In this document: positions 8,226 to 17,573 of the stretch, in pieces
How positions within the stretch are numbered: position 1 is the first letter of the stretch
Layout of the letters: every line of letters begins with the position of its first letter
Source: Alphaproteobacteria bacterium
GTDB lineage: Bacteria > Pseudomonadota > Alphaproteobacteria > Reyranellales > Reyranellaceae
Reading direction: 5' to 3'
Assembly (NCBI GenBank): GCA_017308235.1
Contig: JAFKFL010000007.1
Location: forward strand, 248,001-312,000
Length of the DNA stretch: 64,000 bases
Translations under genes and position numbers: made by a program
The notes under the pieces: generated by a model
Database searches by the model: none
The model's input: only the letters and a program-made list of their open reading frames with translations
What the model was told of the DNA's origin: nothing

Positions 8226-9506
8226 TCAGCGGGCGTTCATCGGCTTTCCCGGTTGGCGTGGCAGGAAGGCTGTCAACAAGCCCAAGCATAGCAGGAAGGG
8301 CGTGACCTGGTAGACGGTGTCGATGCTGGTCATGTCGGCGATCTCGCCCAGGACCGCGGCGCCGAGGCCGCCTAGCCCGAAGGAGAAGCCGAAGAACATG
8401 CCGCCGACCAGCCCGACGCGGCCCGGCATCAGCTCCTGGGCGTAGACCAGGATCGCCGGGAACGCCGAGGCCATGATCATCGCCACCATGACGGCGAGCA
8501 CGCCGGTCCAGAACAGGTTGGCATGCGGCAGGATGAGCGCGATCGGCAGCGCGCCCAGGATCGAGAACCAGATCACCGGAATGCGGCCGATCCTGTCGCC
8601 GACCCAGCCGCCCATCAGCGTGCCCATCACGATGCCGATCATGAAGGCGAAGAGATAGAACTGCGCCGCCTGCACCGAGAGGTGGAACTTGCTGATCAGA
8701 TAGAAGGTGTAATAGGAGCCGAGGCTTGCTTGGTAGACGTTCTTGGAAAAGAGCAGCATCACCAGCAGGCCCACCGTCACGAGCACGCGGCCCTTCGACA
8801 GGCCGTGCGATGCGGTGGTGGAGGAGGCCTTGCCCTTGCCACGCGCGGCGCCCGACGCGATGCCACGCCTGTTACGGTACCAGTGGCCGACCTGGAACAG
8901 CACGGTCATGGCGAGCAGCGCGGCGGCGCAGAACCAGACCATGCTTTCCTGGCCATGCGGCACGACGATGAAGGCCGCGAGCAGCGGGCCTGAGGCCTGG
9001 CCGAGGTTGCCGCCGACCTGGAACAGCGACTGGGCGAGGCCGTAACGCCCGCCGGCCGCCATGCGCGCCACGCGCGAGGCCTCGGGATGGAATACCGACG
9101 AGCCCATGCCGATCAGCGCCGCCGATACCAGGATCATGGGATAGGAATGGGCGCGCGACATCATGAAGAGGCCGACCAGCGTGAAGCCCATACCCACCAC
9201 CAGGGAGTAGGGCTGGGGCTTCTTGTCGGTGTAGAGGCCGACCACCGGCTGCAGCATCGAGGCGGTGAACTGGAAAGCGAGCGTGATGAACCCGACCTGG
9301 CCGAAGGAGAGGGCGTAGTTGTCCTTGAGGACGGGATAGATCGCGGGTACCAGCGACTGCATCATGTCGTTCAGGAGATGGCAGAAGCTCAGCGACAGGA
9401 TGACGGCGAAGGTCGTGCTGTCGGCGGCAGCCCGATCAGCGAGTGAAGGGGCGGCGAGGGAGGGGGAAGAGGCGGCGGCCGGCGCCGCCATCGTATTATC
9501 GGTCAT
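8226..9506 (-). CDS. MFS transporter, fosmidomycin-resistance (Fsr) type
   Basis: This is a 426-residue polytopic protein with about 12 hydrophobic segments. Fsr-like features include an N-terminal FCHLLNDMMQSLVPAIYPVLK and the loop motif PVVGLYTDKKPQPYSL. A further signature is SSVFHPEASRVARMAAGGRYGLAQS. The family exports small drugs or metabolites using the proton gradient. The start at 9506 avoids an upstream stretch with no coding similarity. It is followed after 12 bp by a VOC gene, a pairing that could combine efflux with chemical modification of one compound. Confidence 0.88.
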   Translation of the reverse strand: MTDNTMAAPAAASSPSLAAPSLADRAAADSTTFAVILSLSFCHLLNDMMQSLVPAIYPVLKDNYALSFGQVGFITLAFQFTASMLQPVVGLYTDKKPQPYSLVVGMGFTLVGLFMMSRAHSYPMILVSAALIGMGSSVFHPEASRVARMAAGGRYGLAQSLFQVGGNLGQASGPLLAAFIVVPHGQESMVWFCAAALLAMTVLFQVGHWYRNRRGIASGAARGKGKASSTTASHGLSKGRVLVTVGLLVMLLFSKNVYQASLGSYYTFYLISKFHLSVQAAQFYLFAFMIGIVMGTLMGGWVGDRIGRIPVIWFSILGALPIALILPHANLFWTGVLAVMVAMIMASAFPAILVYAQELMPGRVGLVGGMFFGFSFGLGGLGAAVLGEIADMTSIDTVYQVTPFLLCLGLLTAFLPRQPGKPMNAR

Positions 9507-9569
9507 ACCGCCATCATAAAATGCGTCAGCCGGCCCGACCACCGCATGGACGCAGACCAGCCCTGCACG

Positions 9570-9603
9570 CTGGGGGCGCGCCACTCGATTGGCGCGCCCC
9601 CAG
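9570..9603. repeat. Perfect 14-bp-stem hairpin between divergent MFS genes
   Basis: CTGGGGGCGCGCCA at 9570-9583 is exactly complementary to 9590-9603 across a 6-nt loop. It lies in the 143-bp divergent interval, so it is not a simple terminator for either gene. The GCGCGCCACT core resembles the palindrome inside the ABC exporter gene at 38849, so it may be a single REP unit. Confidence 0.7.
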
Positions 9604-9649
9604 CAATGACGCAACGCCTGCGATGTCGTAGCGTTGTCGCCAACATCCG

Positions 9650-11080
9650 ATGGCGGCCCAAAGTACCCCTACAGACGTCCCCGCGCGGCTCGATCGGCTG
9701 CCGTGGAGCGCTTTCCATCGGCTGGTGGTGGCAGCACTCGGCATCACCTGGATCCTCGACGGGCTCGAGGTCACGCTGGCGGGCTCGGTTGCGGCAGCAC
9801 TGCAGACCAGCCCGCGCCTGCATCTTAGCGCCGAACAGGTCGGCCTCACCGGCAGCGCCTATCTCGCGGGCGCGGTGCTGGGCGCGCTCTACTTCGGCCA
9901 TCTCACCGATCGGCTGGGCCGCAAGAAGCTGTTCAACGTCACGCTCGGCGTCTACCTGCTGGCGACCGCGGCGACCGCCTTCTCGTGGAACTACGAGAGC
10001 TTCCTGTTCTTCCGCTTCCTCACCGGCGCGGGCATCGGCGGTGAATACTCGGCCATCAACTCGGCGATCCAGGAGCTGATTCCGGCGCGGCTGCGCGGCC
10101 GCACGGATCTTGCGATCAACGGCAGCTTCTGGCTCGGCGCGGCGCTCGGCGCGATCGTTTCGGTGCCATTGCTCGATCCCAACCTGTTCGGTCCTGATCT
10201 CGGCTGGCGCATCGCCTTCGGCAGCGGCGCGGCGCTGGGCCTCGTCATCCTCTATCTGCGGCGGTTCTTGCCCGAGAGTCCGCGCTGGCTGATGATCCAC
10301 GGTCAGCCCGGCGAAGCGAGTCGCGTGGTCGACGAGATCGAGGCGCGGGTGGTGGCGAGTGTCGGCGGACCGCTGCCGCCAGTGACGGCTAGCCTCCATC
10401 TCGGCACACCGCACAAGCTCACGCTCACCTCGGTCGCGCGCACGCTGCTCAAAAACTATCCCGGCAGGACTGTGCTCGGCATCGTGCTGATGGCGTCGCA
10501 GGCCTTTGTCTACAACGCGATCTTCTTCACCTACGCGCTGGTGCTCACCAAGTTCTACGATGTGGCGCCCGATCGCGTCGGCCTGCATATCCTGCCCTTT
10601 GCACTGGGCAATTTCCTGGGGCCGCTGCTCCTGGGACCGCTGTTCGACACGCTCGGCCGCAAGCTGATGATCGCGCTCACCTACAGCCTCGCCGGCATCC
10701 TGCTCGGCGTGACTGCCTGGCTGTTCGGCGCCGGCCTGCTCACGGCCACGACGCAGACGATCCTGTGGACCATCGTCTTCTTCTTCGCCTCGGCTGCTGC
10801 GAGTGCGGCCTATCTCACGGTCGGCGAAAGCTTTCCGCTCGAAGTGCGCGCGCTCACCATCGCGCTCTTCTATGCCTTCGGCACGTTGCTTGGCGGTGTC
10901 GGCGGACCGTGGCTGTTCGGCGTGCTGATCGAGGGCGAGGGGTCTGGCGGAATCGTTTGGGGCTATTTTATCGGTGCAGCCCTGATGGTGCTGGCGGCGT
11001 TAGTGGAACTGAGGCTCGGCGTCCGGGCGGAGGGCAAGTCGCTGGAAGACGTGGCACCACCGCTATCGAGCGCGGACTGA
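9650..11080 (+). CDS. MFS transporter, sugar/metabolite:H+ symporter type
   Basis: This 476-residue transporter has the MFS signature after TM2 (YFGHLTDRLGRKKLFN) and the sugar-porter-like RRFLPESPRWL after TM6. A second DTLGRKLM-type loop follows TM8. The length and motif set fit the AAHS/SP group of organic-acid or sugar uptake carriers. It is transcribed away from the Fsr-like gene and is followed by a hairpin terminator at 11087. The substrate cannot be read from sequence. Confidence 0.88.
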   Translation: MAAQSTPTDVPARLDRLPWSAFHRLVVAALGITWILDGLEVTLAGSVAAALQTSPRLHLSAEQVGLTGSAYLAGAVLGALYFGHLTDRLGRKKLFNVTLGVYLLATAATAFSWNYESFLFFRFLTGAGIGGEYSAINSAIQELIPARLRGRTDLAINGSFWLGAALGAIVSVPLLDPNLFGPDLGWRIAFGSGAALGLVILYLRRFLPESPRWLMIHGQPGEASRVVDEIEARVVASVGGPLPPVTASLHLGTPHKLTLTSVARTLLKNYPGRTVLGIVLMASQAFVYNAIFFTYALVLTKFYDVAPDRVGLHILPFALGNFLGPLLLGPLFDTLGRKLMIALTYSLAGILLGVTAWLFGAGLLTATTQTILWTIVFFFASAAASAAYLTVGESFPLEVRALTIALFYAFGTLLGGVGGPWLFGVLIEGEGSGGIVWGYFIGAALMVLAALVELRLGVRAEGKSLEDVAPPLSSAD

Positions 11081-11086
11081 GGCAAG

Positions 11087-11112
11087 ATCCCTCGCGAGGG
11101 ATTTCTCTGTCT
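11087..11112 (+). terminator. Rho-independent terminator after MFS gene
   Basis: ATCCCTCGCGAGGGAT is a perfect palindrome followed by the T-rich TTCTCTGTCTTT. It begins 7 bp after the MFS stop codon and precedes the phosphoesterase gene. Confidence 0.6.
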
Positions 11113-11163
11113 TTCACAACCCCAACTTCGCGGTTCTGAAACAGAACTGCCCTAAAGTGCGCC

Positions 11164-12000
11164 ATGTTTACGATTGCGCAGATTTCCGACACGCATTTGA
11201 GCGACGAGAAGCCATTCTTCGTCGACAATTTCGTGCGTGTCGGCGATGCGCTGCGCGAAAGCCGGCCGGATCTTGTACTGAACTCCGGTGACATCACGCT
11301 CGACGGTGCCTCGAACGAGGCCGATCTCGCGGCGGCGCGCCTGCTGCACGACGGCCTCGGCCTGCCGCTGCGCTACCTGCCGGGCAACCACGACCTCGGC
11401 GACAGCCAGGATTCGCCCGGTCGTGGGGAGGGCCATGGCGAGGCCGTGATCGATGCGCAACGGCGCCGTCGTTATGTCGCCTATTTCGGTGCGGACTGGT
11501 GGTGGTTCGACGTGCCGGGCTGGCGGGTGCTGGGCCTGAACGCCCAGCTCTTGGGCAGCGATCTCCCCGAGGCCGAGATGCAGGACGACACCATCGCCGA
11601 GGCCGTCGGTGGTCTTGGCACGCGCCGTCTCGCGCTTTTCCTGCACAAGCCGCTGTTCGACCGCACGGTCGACGAGTGCGTCGTTACCGGGCGCTTCGTC
11701 AATCCCGTGCCACGCCGGCTCCTGCTCGCAAGCCTCGATGGCGTGACGCCGGCGCTCGTCTCCTGCGGGCACGTCCATCAATATCGCGCGAGCGAGACCT
11801 TCGCGACGCGCCATGTCTGGGGAACGTCGACCGCCTTCGTGATCCCCGACCATCGCCAGCCGCGCTATGGCGTCAAGGAAGTGGGCTACGTCGAGCACCA
11901 CCTCGCACCGGATGGCACGCACGCGAGTCGCCTCGTGCGCGTGCCTGGCGTGCCCACGCTCGACATCGCACACTTTCCCGAGGCGTATGGCGCGATGTGA
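11164..12000 (+). CDS. Calcineurin-like metallophosphoesterase
   Basis: The 278-residue protein shows the full metallophosphoesterase metal-binding set in order: ISDTHL (residues 7-12), NSGDITLDG, LPGNHDLG and SCGHVHQYR. This matches the CpdA/cyclic-nucleotide or phosphodiesterase class of the superfamily. No signal peptide is seen, so it is cytoplasmic. The start ATG at 11164 has no strong RBS. The specific phosphoester substrate is unknown. Confidence 0.88.
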   Translation: MFTIAQISDTHLSDEKPFFVDNFVRVGDALRESRPDLVLNSGDITLDGASNEADLAAARLLHDGLGLPLRYLPGNHDLGDSQDSPGRGEGHGEAVIDAQRRRRYVAYFGADWWWFDVPGWRVLGLNAQLLGSDLPEAEMQDDTIAEAVGGLGTRRLALFLHKPLFDRTVDECVVTGRFVNPVPRRLLLASLDGVTPALVSCGHVHQYRASETFATRHVWGTSTAFVIPDHRQPRYGVKEVGYVEHHLAPDGTHASRLVRVPGVPTLDIAHFPEAYGAM

Positions 12001-12156
12001 TTCGGTTGTGGACCGCCAAAGCATCGATGCCGTTGTCGGCTGTGGATGCGAGCACTATTCTATCCCTCAAGCCCTCTTTCCTTGCTGGTAGGGGCCGCGG
12101 AACAGGGGATACGAAAACAGGCCGGTGGCGCCGCCCACTGGCGCGGGATTTGTGCG

Positions 12157-13254
12157 ATGCCGCCCGACTCAACTCAGCTCGATCCATCCAAAGCCGATCC
12201 GTCCAAAGTCGATCCGACGGCGGCATCGGATGTCGCGGCGCCGGAGCCGCAAGCCGCGGTGGACGCAAAACCGAATCGCGATCCGACAAGGGTGCGAAGG
12301 CTCGTCATGGTCGGCAGCGCGATCCTGGGCGTGTTCGCGCTCTACCAGGTCTTCGTCTACTTCGTAGCCTACACTGATGACGCTTATGTGCGATCGGATC
12401 TCGTCTCGATCGCTTCGGAGGTGACCGGCCCGATCGTCCGTGTGCACGTGATCGACAATCAGGACGTCAAAAAAGGCGATCGGCTCTTCACCATCGATCC
12501 CGAACCGTTCCAGCTTGTCGTCAACCAGCGTCGGGCGCAGATCGACGAGCAGAAAGCGCTTCTGAAGGTGTCGCAGGAGGAGCTGGCGTCTGCCGAAGAG
12601 GCGTTGGCGGCTTCGACGTCGGCTCGCACCTATGCGCAGGAACAACAGCGCCGCTATGCGGACCTCGCAAAAAGCACGTATGCGCCGCGTGCCGAGCTGG
12701 ACAAGGCCAACGACGAGTTGCGACGGACGACTGCCGAGATGAGGATGTCCCAGATCGCCATCGAGAAGGCGCAAAGCAGCATCGTGGCCCACCAGGCAGC
12801 GCTCAATCTCGCGACGGCCGAGATGGCGAGCGCGCAGTGGCGGCTCAGCAAAACAGACGTGTTCTCGCCAACGACAGGATCGATTACCAACCTCACTGTG
12901 CGGGCGGGCGACATAGCAAACGCGAATGTTCCGATCATTGGCATTGTCGACGCCACTGCCTGGCGCATCATGGCGAACTACAAGCAGGACTACATCCGGT
13001 CCTTCACGATCGGCGATACGGCGTGGGTGTGGCTTGATAGCCAGCCGTGGCATCTGCACCGGGCGAAGATCGCCGGGATCGCGCGCGGCTTCAGTCGCGA
13101 GCCGGGGGCAGAGAAACTGCTCCCCTATGTGGCGCCGACCACCGATTGGATCCGGCTGCAGCGGCGAATTCCGGTGACGATCGTGCTCGAGAATCCGCCA
13201 CCCGACCTCAAGCTCTACATGGGTGCCGATGCTCGTTCGGTGATCTTCCCGTGA
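12157..13254 (+). CDS. HlyD-family membrane fusion protein (AaeA/EmrA-like)
   Basis: The 365-residue protein has a short cytoplasmic N-terminus, one TM segment at about residues 50-70, and a first biotinyl-lipoyl-like half (SEVTGPIVRVHVIDNQDVKKGDRLF). A coiled-coil hairpin of about 110 residues follows, then the second lipoyl half and a beta-barrel. This is the periplasmic adaptor architecture. The stop overlaps the GTG start of the FUSC gene by 4 bp (GTGA), so the two form a translationally coupled AaeAB-like aromatic-acid efflux pair. Confidence 0.9.
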   Translation: MPPDSTQLDPSKADPSKVDPTAASDVAAPEPQAAVDAKPNRDPTRVRRLVMVGSAILGVFALYQVFVYFVAYTDDAYVRSDLVSIASEVTGPIVRVHVIDNQDVKKGDRLFTIDPEPFQLVVNQRRAQIDEQKALLKVSQEELASAEEALAASTSARTYAQEQQRRYADLAKSTYAPRAELDKANDELRRTTAEMRMSQIAIEKAQSSIVAHQAALNLATAEMASAQWRLSKTDVFSPTTGSITNLTVRAGDIANANVPIIGIVDATAWRIMANYKQDYIRSFTIGDTAWVWLDSQPWHLHRAKIAGIARGFSREPGAEKLLPYVAPTTDWIRLQRRIPVTIVLENPPPDLKLYMGADARSVIFP

Positions 13255-14393
13255 AGGATCCCTTCGTTAGATCTGTAATGGAGGATATTGCCGAAGCGGC
13301 GGGCATTATCGAGCGGACATTCGCCGGGCTTTGGCACGACATCGCGGAGCTGGGTGAGGATCGGATTCGGACGCGGCAATGCGTCGTCGCGGCGCTGGTC
13401 GTGCCGTTGGCCACGACGGCTGCGCTGGTGTTTCAGGTCGAGTCCGTGTGGTGGGCGGCGATCAGCGGGTTCATGGCGATCATGTCGACGGGCGCCGCGT
13501 CGGTTCGCCGTGGCATCCTCCGCCTCATAGGTACGATCTGCGGTGCAGGTATGGGCTTCATCGCGGCGCGGTGGCTGCCGTACGACCACTTTGCCCTCAG
13601 CTTGTATCTTGGCGCCACGACAATGCTGGGTGTCGTCGGCATGCAGGTCAGTCCGCACGGGCTCGCCTGGCTGTTTTTCGCGATCACCTCGAGCATGGTG
13701 CTGTTGATGGGCTTGAGCGATCCGCTGCTGGTGCCGATCGTGGCTTTCTACCGCGTGTTCGAGGTGGCGATCGGGGTCGGCTCGGCCATGATCGTGGCGA
13801 ACGTGCTTGAGAACTGGCATGCCGACCCGCCGGCGCCGACGCCGGGCTGGCGACATTTGCTCGGTGAACAGTGGCCGGCCCTGTTACATGGCATACGCGC
13901 GGCGATTTGTGTGGTTATCGTCCTCTACGTCTGGATTTGGATCGATCTGCCGGATGTGACCCAGATGGCAGTCACGGTGGCGGCGGTGATGGCTGCTCCC
14001 GTTGCAGCCGACGCCAGCGTTTCCACAAGGCACGAAGTGGCGAAGCGCGCACTCCATCGCATCCTCGGTTGCGTTCTGGGCGGCATTGCCGCGTTGATCT
14101 GCCTCGCGGTGTCGGTGACATCGCTTTTCTGGTGGCTGGCGATGATCGGCGGCGGCGTTTGGGTCTGCATGCACATCCAGACCAGCAAGCGCGGCGTCGG
14201 CTATGTCGGCACGCAGGCTGGAATCGTTTTCATCATCACGCTGATCCAAGGCGCCCAACCGCCCGCCAGCATCATGCCGGGAATCGATCGATTCGCCGGG
14301 ATCACTGGCGGCCTTGGAATTTTGCTGCTCGTGTCGCTGGTACTGTGGCCAGGCGATGTGAAGACTGTAGAAGCGCGGAATTCCGGAAAGTAA
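13251..14393 (+). CDS. FUSC-family inner-membrane transporter (AaeB-like)
   Basis: Translated from the GTG at 13251 it is 380 residues. It has two clusters of hydrophobic segments typical of fusaric-acid-resistance proteins, at about residues 45-200 and 240-370. It is much shorter than E. coli AaeB (about 650) and keeps only the membrane portion. The 4-bp overlap with the HlyD-like gene supports this start over ATG 13278. Together they probably export aromatic acids or similar amphipathic compounds. An outer-membrane partner is not encoded nearby. Confidence 0.85.
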   Translation: MKDPFVRSVMEDIAEAAGIIERTFAGLWHDIAELGEDRIRTRQCVVAALVVPLATTAALVFQVESVWWAAISGFMAIMSTGAASVRRGILRLIGTICGAGMGFIAARWLPYDHFALSLYLGATTMLGVVGMQVSPHGLAWLFFAITSSMVLLMGLSDPLLVPIVAFYRVFEVAIGVGSAMIVANVLENWHADPPAPTPGWRHLLGEQWPALLHGIRAAICVVIVLYVWIWIDLPDVTQMAVTVAAVMAAPVAADASVSTRHEVAKRALHRILGCVLGGIAALICLAVSVTSLFWWLAMIGGGVWVCMHIQTSKRGVGYVGTQAGIVFIITLIQGAQPPASIMPGIDRFAGITGGLGILLLVSLVLWPGDVKTVEARNSGK

Positions 14394-14408
14394 GGCCGAC
14401 TCATCTGG

Positions 14409-14445
14409 CCTCTCCCCCGGAGTGGGAGAGAGGTTGGGAGAGGGC
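14409..14445. repeat. CTCTCCC/GGGAGAG hairpin between convergent genes
   Basis: CCTCTCCC and GGGAGAG form a stem around CCGGAGT, followed by a further GGGAGAGGG. It sits between the FUSC and GST stops, so it could terminate both. The sequence is also typical of a widespread proteobacterial intergenic repeat. Confidence 0.5.
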
Positions 14446-14464
14446 GCTGCAATGGATGTCGCCG

Positions 14465-15190
14465 TTACGCCGGCACTGGAATGGCGCGCTGGTTGTACAT
14501 CATCTTGCGGATGCGGGCCTGTTCCTCGGCCGGCAGTTTGGTGACGTCGGTCGAGAGGTCGGTGCCGACCGCCATGCCTTTCTGCACCGCCGGCCGCGCG
14601 CCGAGCTCTTCGAACCAGCGCTTGAAGTGCTTGAACTCCTCGATGTCCTGGCCCTGGAACTTCCAGTTCACGGTCCACGGATAGGAGATCATGTCGGCGA
14701 TCGTGTACTGATCGCCCGCAAGGTACTTGTGCTTGTAGAGCCGGTTGTTCAGCACGCCGTAGAGCCGGTTTACCTCGTCGGTGAAGCGGTTGATGGCATA
14801 GGTCTGGTCGCCGTGCTGCTTCTGGTCGACGCGGCGGAAGTGACCGCACTCGCCGCTCTTCGGTCCCTGATTGGCCATCTGCCAGATCAGCCACTGGTTC
14901 ACGTCGTAACGCGTGCGCAGGTCCTGCGGGTAGAACTTCCCGGCTTTCTCGGCGATGTACATCATGATCGCGCCTGACTCGAAAATCGAGATCGGTGCGC
15001 CGCCGCCTTTCGGCTCGTGGTCCACCATCACCGGCATGCGGTGATTGGGATTCATGGTGAGGAAGTCCTTGTTGAATTGGTCGCCCTTCTGGATGTTCAC
15101 GGGTACGATCTTGTAGGGCAGCCCGCATTCCTCGAGCAGGATGGTGACTTTCTTGCCATTGGGGGTGGGCCAGTAGTGCAGATCGATCAT
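14465..15190 (-). CDS. Glutathione S-transferase, YghU/YfcG (nu-class)-like
   Basis: The 241-residue protein starts at 15190 with AGGAGGATC just upstream. It has the nu-class N-terminus LHYWPTPNGKKVTILLEECG with the Thr/Asn pair that binds glutathione. NPNHRMPVMVDHEP and FESGAIMMYIAEK (the Ser-Gly glutathione gamma-Glu contact) follow, then a helical C-terminal domain. These proteins often act as glutathione-dependent disulfide-bond reductases. It is divergent from the molybdenum enzyme gene with only 46 bp between starts, so their promoters must overlap. Confidence 0.9.
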   Translation of the reverse strand: MIDLHYWPTPNGKKVTILLEECGLPYKIVPVNIQKGDQFNKDFLTMNPNHRMPVMVDHEPKGGGAPISIFESGAIMMYIAEKAGKFYPQDLRTRYDVNQWLIWQMANQGPKSGECGHFRRVDQKQHGDQTYAINRFTDEVNRLYGVLNNRLYKHKYLAGDQYTIADMISYPWTVNWKFQGQDIEEFKHFKRWFEELGARPAVQKGMAVGTDLSTDVTKLPAEEQARIRKMMYNQRAIPVPA

Positions 15191-15236
15191 GGGATGATCC
15201 TCCTTGGTTGATCGGGAGCTTATCGAGCGAGGCGGC

Positions 15237-17555
15237 ATGGGCAATAGCGCGCAAGAAAAGGTGATCGGCCGCTCGGTGCGGCGTCTCGAGGACGGTCGCT
15301 TCCTGACCGGCCGTGCTCGTTACGTGGCGGATATCGAGTGTCCCGGTTGCTTGTGGGGCCATGTGCTGCGCTCGCCGCACGCCCATGCGCGTATCGAACG
15401 CATCGATCTGGCTGCGGCACGCGCACTCGACGGCGTGCGCGGCGTCTTCACCCATGCTGATCTTGCGATGGACAAGCTCGGGCCGATGCCCTGCATGGCG
15501 GTGGTGAAGCCGCTGGTCGTACCACCGCGTCCGGCGCTGGCCGATGGCTGTGTGCGACACGTCGGCGATCCGGTGGCCTTCATCGTTGCTGACAGCGCCG
15601 AAACAGCGCGCACCGCGGCCGAGCTGGTCGAAGTCGACTATGCGCCGTTGCCGTCAGTCGTTGACGGAGGGGCGGCGCTTGCCGTGGGGGCGCCCACGAT
15701 TTGGGACCAGGCGCCCGGCAATACAGCGTTTCATATCGAGCGCGGCGATGCCGACGCGGTCGCGGCGGCGATGCGCCAGGCCGCGCACGTGGTCGAGATC
15801 GAGGTGATGAACAACCGCGTCGTCGTGGCGCCGGTTGAGTCGCGTGCCGGCATCGCGCGCTACGATGCTGCCACGGATACGATGGATCTCGAGTTGACGG
15901 GGCAGGGGCTGCACGGCATCCGCCGCCAGCTCGCTGAGTTCGTCTTCAAGCTGCCGCCGGAGAAGATCCGGCTGCATGCGCCCGACGTCGGCGGCGGGTT
16001 CGGCACCAAGAATTTCCTCTATCCCGAATGGGTGCTGCTGCTGTGGGCGGCACGCAGGCTCGGCCGACCGGTGCGCTGGGAAGCCGACCGCGCGGAGGAG
16101 TTTGTCGCGAGCGCCCAAGGCCGCGATATCGCGGCCAAGGCGAAGCTCGCGCTCGATGCGTCGGGCCGGATCCTCGCACTCGATGTGGCGATGATCGCCA
16201 ACCTCGGTGCCTATCTCTCGGGAAACGGCCCCGGCGCGTCGGTGGTGGCAGCGTCGACGGCGCAAGGCGGCGTCTACGATGTTCCCGCGATCCATGTCGA
16301 CGTGCGCGGCGCCTTCACCAACACCGTGCCGGTCGATGCCTATCGCGGCGCCGGCAAGCCCGAGGCCAACTACATCATCGAGCGCGCACTCGAGGCGGCG
16401 GCGCGGCAACTCGGGCGCGATCCAGCAGAGCTGCGGCGGCAGAACCTGATCAGCTCCTTCCCACACAAGACGGCGATGGGCATGGCGATCGATTCAGGCG
16501 GCTTCCTGGACAATCTCGATCGTGCCGTCGCGCGCGCCAACGCGAAGGACTTCGAAGCGCGGCGTGCCGAAGCGAAGGCGCGCGGCAAGCTGCGCGGGCT
16601 GGGCTTCGGCTGCTTCCTCGAAACCTCGCGCGGCGCGCCCAACGAGGGCGCGGAAGTGCGCTTTGAAAGTGACGGCACCGTTACACTCGCGGTCGGCACC
16701 GAATCCAACGGCCAGGGCCACGAGACGGCCTATGCCCAGATCGCGTCGGACCGGCTCGGCCTGCCGATCGAGGCGATCCGCTACGTGCAGGCCGATACGC
16801 GCGCGGTGAAGACGGGGGCGGGTCACGGCGGGGCGCGCTCCATGCATATGGGCGGCACGGCTGCCGTGAAGGCGATCGACGCGGCGCTCGCCAAGGCGCG
16901 CACGCTCGCCGCCCATCTGCTGCAGGCCTCGGAAGAGGAGCTCGTCTTCGGCGACGGACGTTTCTCGGTGAAGGGCAGCGATCGCGCCATCGCTCTTGCC
17001 GCCCTGGCGAAGAGCGCTGAGGATCCGGCCAACCTGCCGGACGGCATGACGCCGGGCCTTGGCGTGCATGCCATGAACATGAGCGATGTCTTCACCTTTC
17101 CCAGCGGCTGTCATGTCGCGGAGGTCGAGATCGATCCCGAGACAGGCGGCGCCGAGCTCGTGCGCTACACCGCTATCGACGACTACGGCCGGCTGATCAA
17201 TCCGCTGCTCACGGAGGGACAGGTGCAGGGTGGTGTTACGCAGGGCATCGGTCAGGCGATGCTGGAACACACGGTCTACGATCCCGAGTCGGGCCAGCTC
17301 TTGAGCGGCTCGTTGATGGATTACGCCTTGCCGCGCGCCGACGATCTTCCCGCCCTCGATATCGCCCTTGTCGAGCGGCCGACCAACGCCAATCCGCTCG
17401 GCGTGAAGGGCTCGGGTCAGGCGGGCTGCATCGCTGCACCCCAGACCGTGATGGCCGCCATCCTCGATGCGCTGCGACCCGCGGGTGTGCAGCATCTCGA
17501 CATGCCGGCAACGCCGGAGAAGATCTGGCAGGCGCTGCGCGCCGGCGGCAGGTAG
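15237..17555 (+). CDS. Xanthine dehydrogenase/CO dehydrogenase-type molybdenum-binding large subunit (form II-like)
   Basis: The 772-residue protein matches CoxL/XdhB large subunits: IGRSVRRLEDGRFLTGRARY at the N-terminus, GGGFGTKNFLYPE, and AYRGAGKPEANYIIERALE. The AYRGAGK form is that of form II rather than true CO dehydrogenase (AYRCSFR). VGTESNGQGHETAYAQI and the C-terminal LGVKGSGQAGCIAAP follow. In the family the last motif normally reads GxGEAG and its Glu is the catalytic base; here residue 728 is Gln. The FAD and [2Fe-2S] subunits that usually flank such genes are absent, so it is either an orphan or works with distant partners. Confidence 0.88.
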   Translation: MGNSAQEKVIGRSVRRLEDGRFLTGRARYVADIECPGCLWGHVLRSPHAHARIERIDLAAARALDGVRGVFTHADLAMDKLGPMPCMAVVKPLVVPPRPALADGCVRHVGDPVAFIVADSAETARTAAELVEVDYAPLPSVVDGGAALAVGAPTIWDQAPGNTAFHIERGDADAVAAAMRQAAHVVEIEVMNNRVVVAPVESRAGIARYDAATDTMDLELTGQGLHGIRRQLAEFVFKLPPEKIRLHAPDVGGGFGTKNFLYPEWVLLLWAARRLGRPVRWEADRAEEFVASAQGRDIAAKAKLALDASGRILALDVAMIANLGAYLSGNGPGASVVAASTAQGGVYDVPAIHVDVRGAFTNTVPVDAYRGAGKPEANYIIERALEAAARQLGRDPAELRRQNLISSFPHKTAMGMAIDSGGFLDNLDRAVARANAKDFEARRAEAKARGKLRGLGFGCFLETSRGAPNEGAEVRFESDGTVTLAVGTESNGQGHETAYAQIASDRLGLPIEAIRYVQADTRAVKTGAGHGGARSMHMGGTAAVKAIDAALAKARTLAAHLLQASEEELVFGDGRFSVKGSDRAIALAALAKSAEDPANLPDGMTPGLGVHAMNMSDVFTFPSGCHVAEVEIDPETGGAELVRYTAIDDYGRLINPLLTEGQVQGGVTQGIGQAMLEHTVYDPESGQLLSGSLMDYALPRADDLPALDIALVERPTNANPLGVKGSGQAGCIAAPQTVMAAILDALRPAGVQHLDMPATPEKIWQALRAGGR

Positions 17556-17573
17556 GAGAAAAGAGGGGGCCAT

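Noticed and set aside
9503..10588. Minus-strand ORF of 361 codons
   Set aside because: Lies over the plus-strand MFS gene; translation is charged shadow sequence with no family features.
11152..12024. Minus-strand ORF of 290 codons
   Set aside because: Exact antisense of the metallophosphoesterase, whose metal motifs are clear on the plus strand.
13884..15560. Minus-strand ORF of 558 codons
   Set aside because: Spans the antisense of FUSC, a frame-shifted reading of the GST gene and part of the molybdenum subunit gene; no coherent protein.
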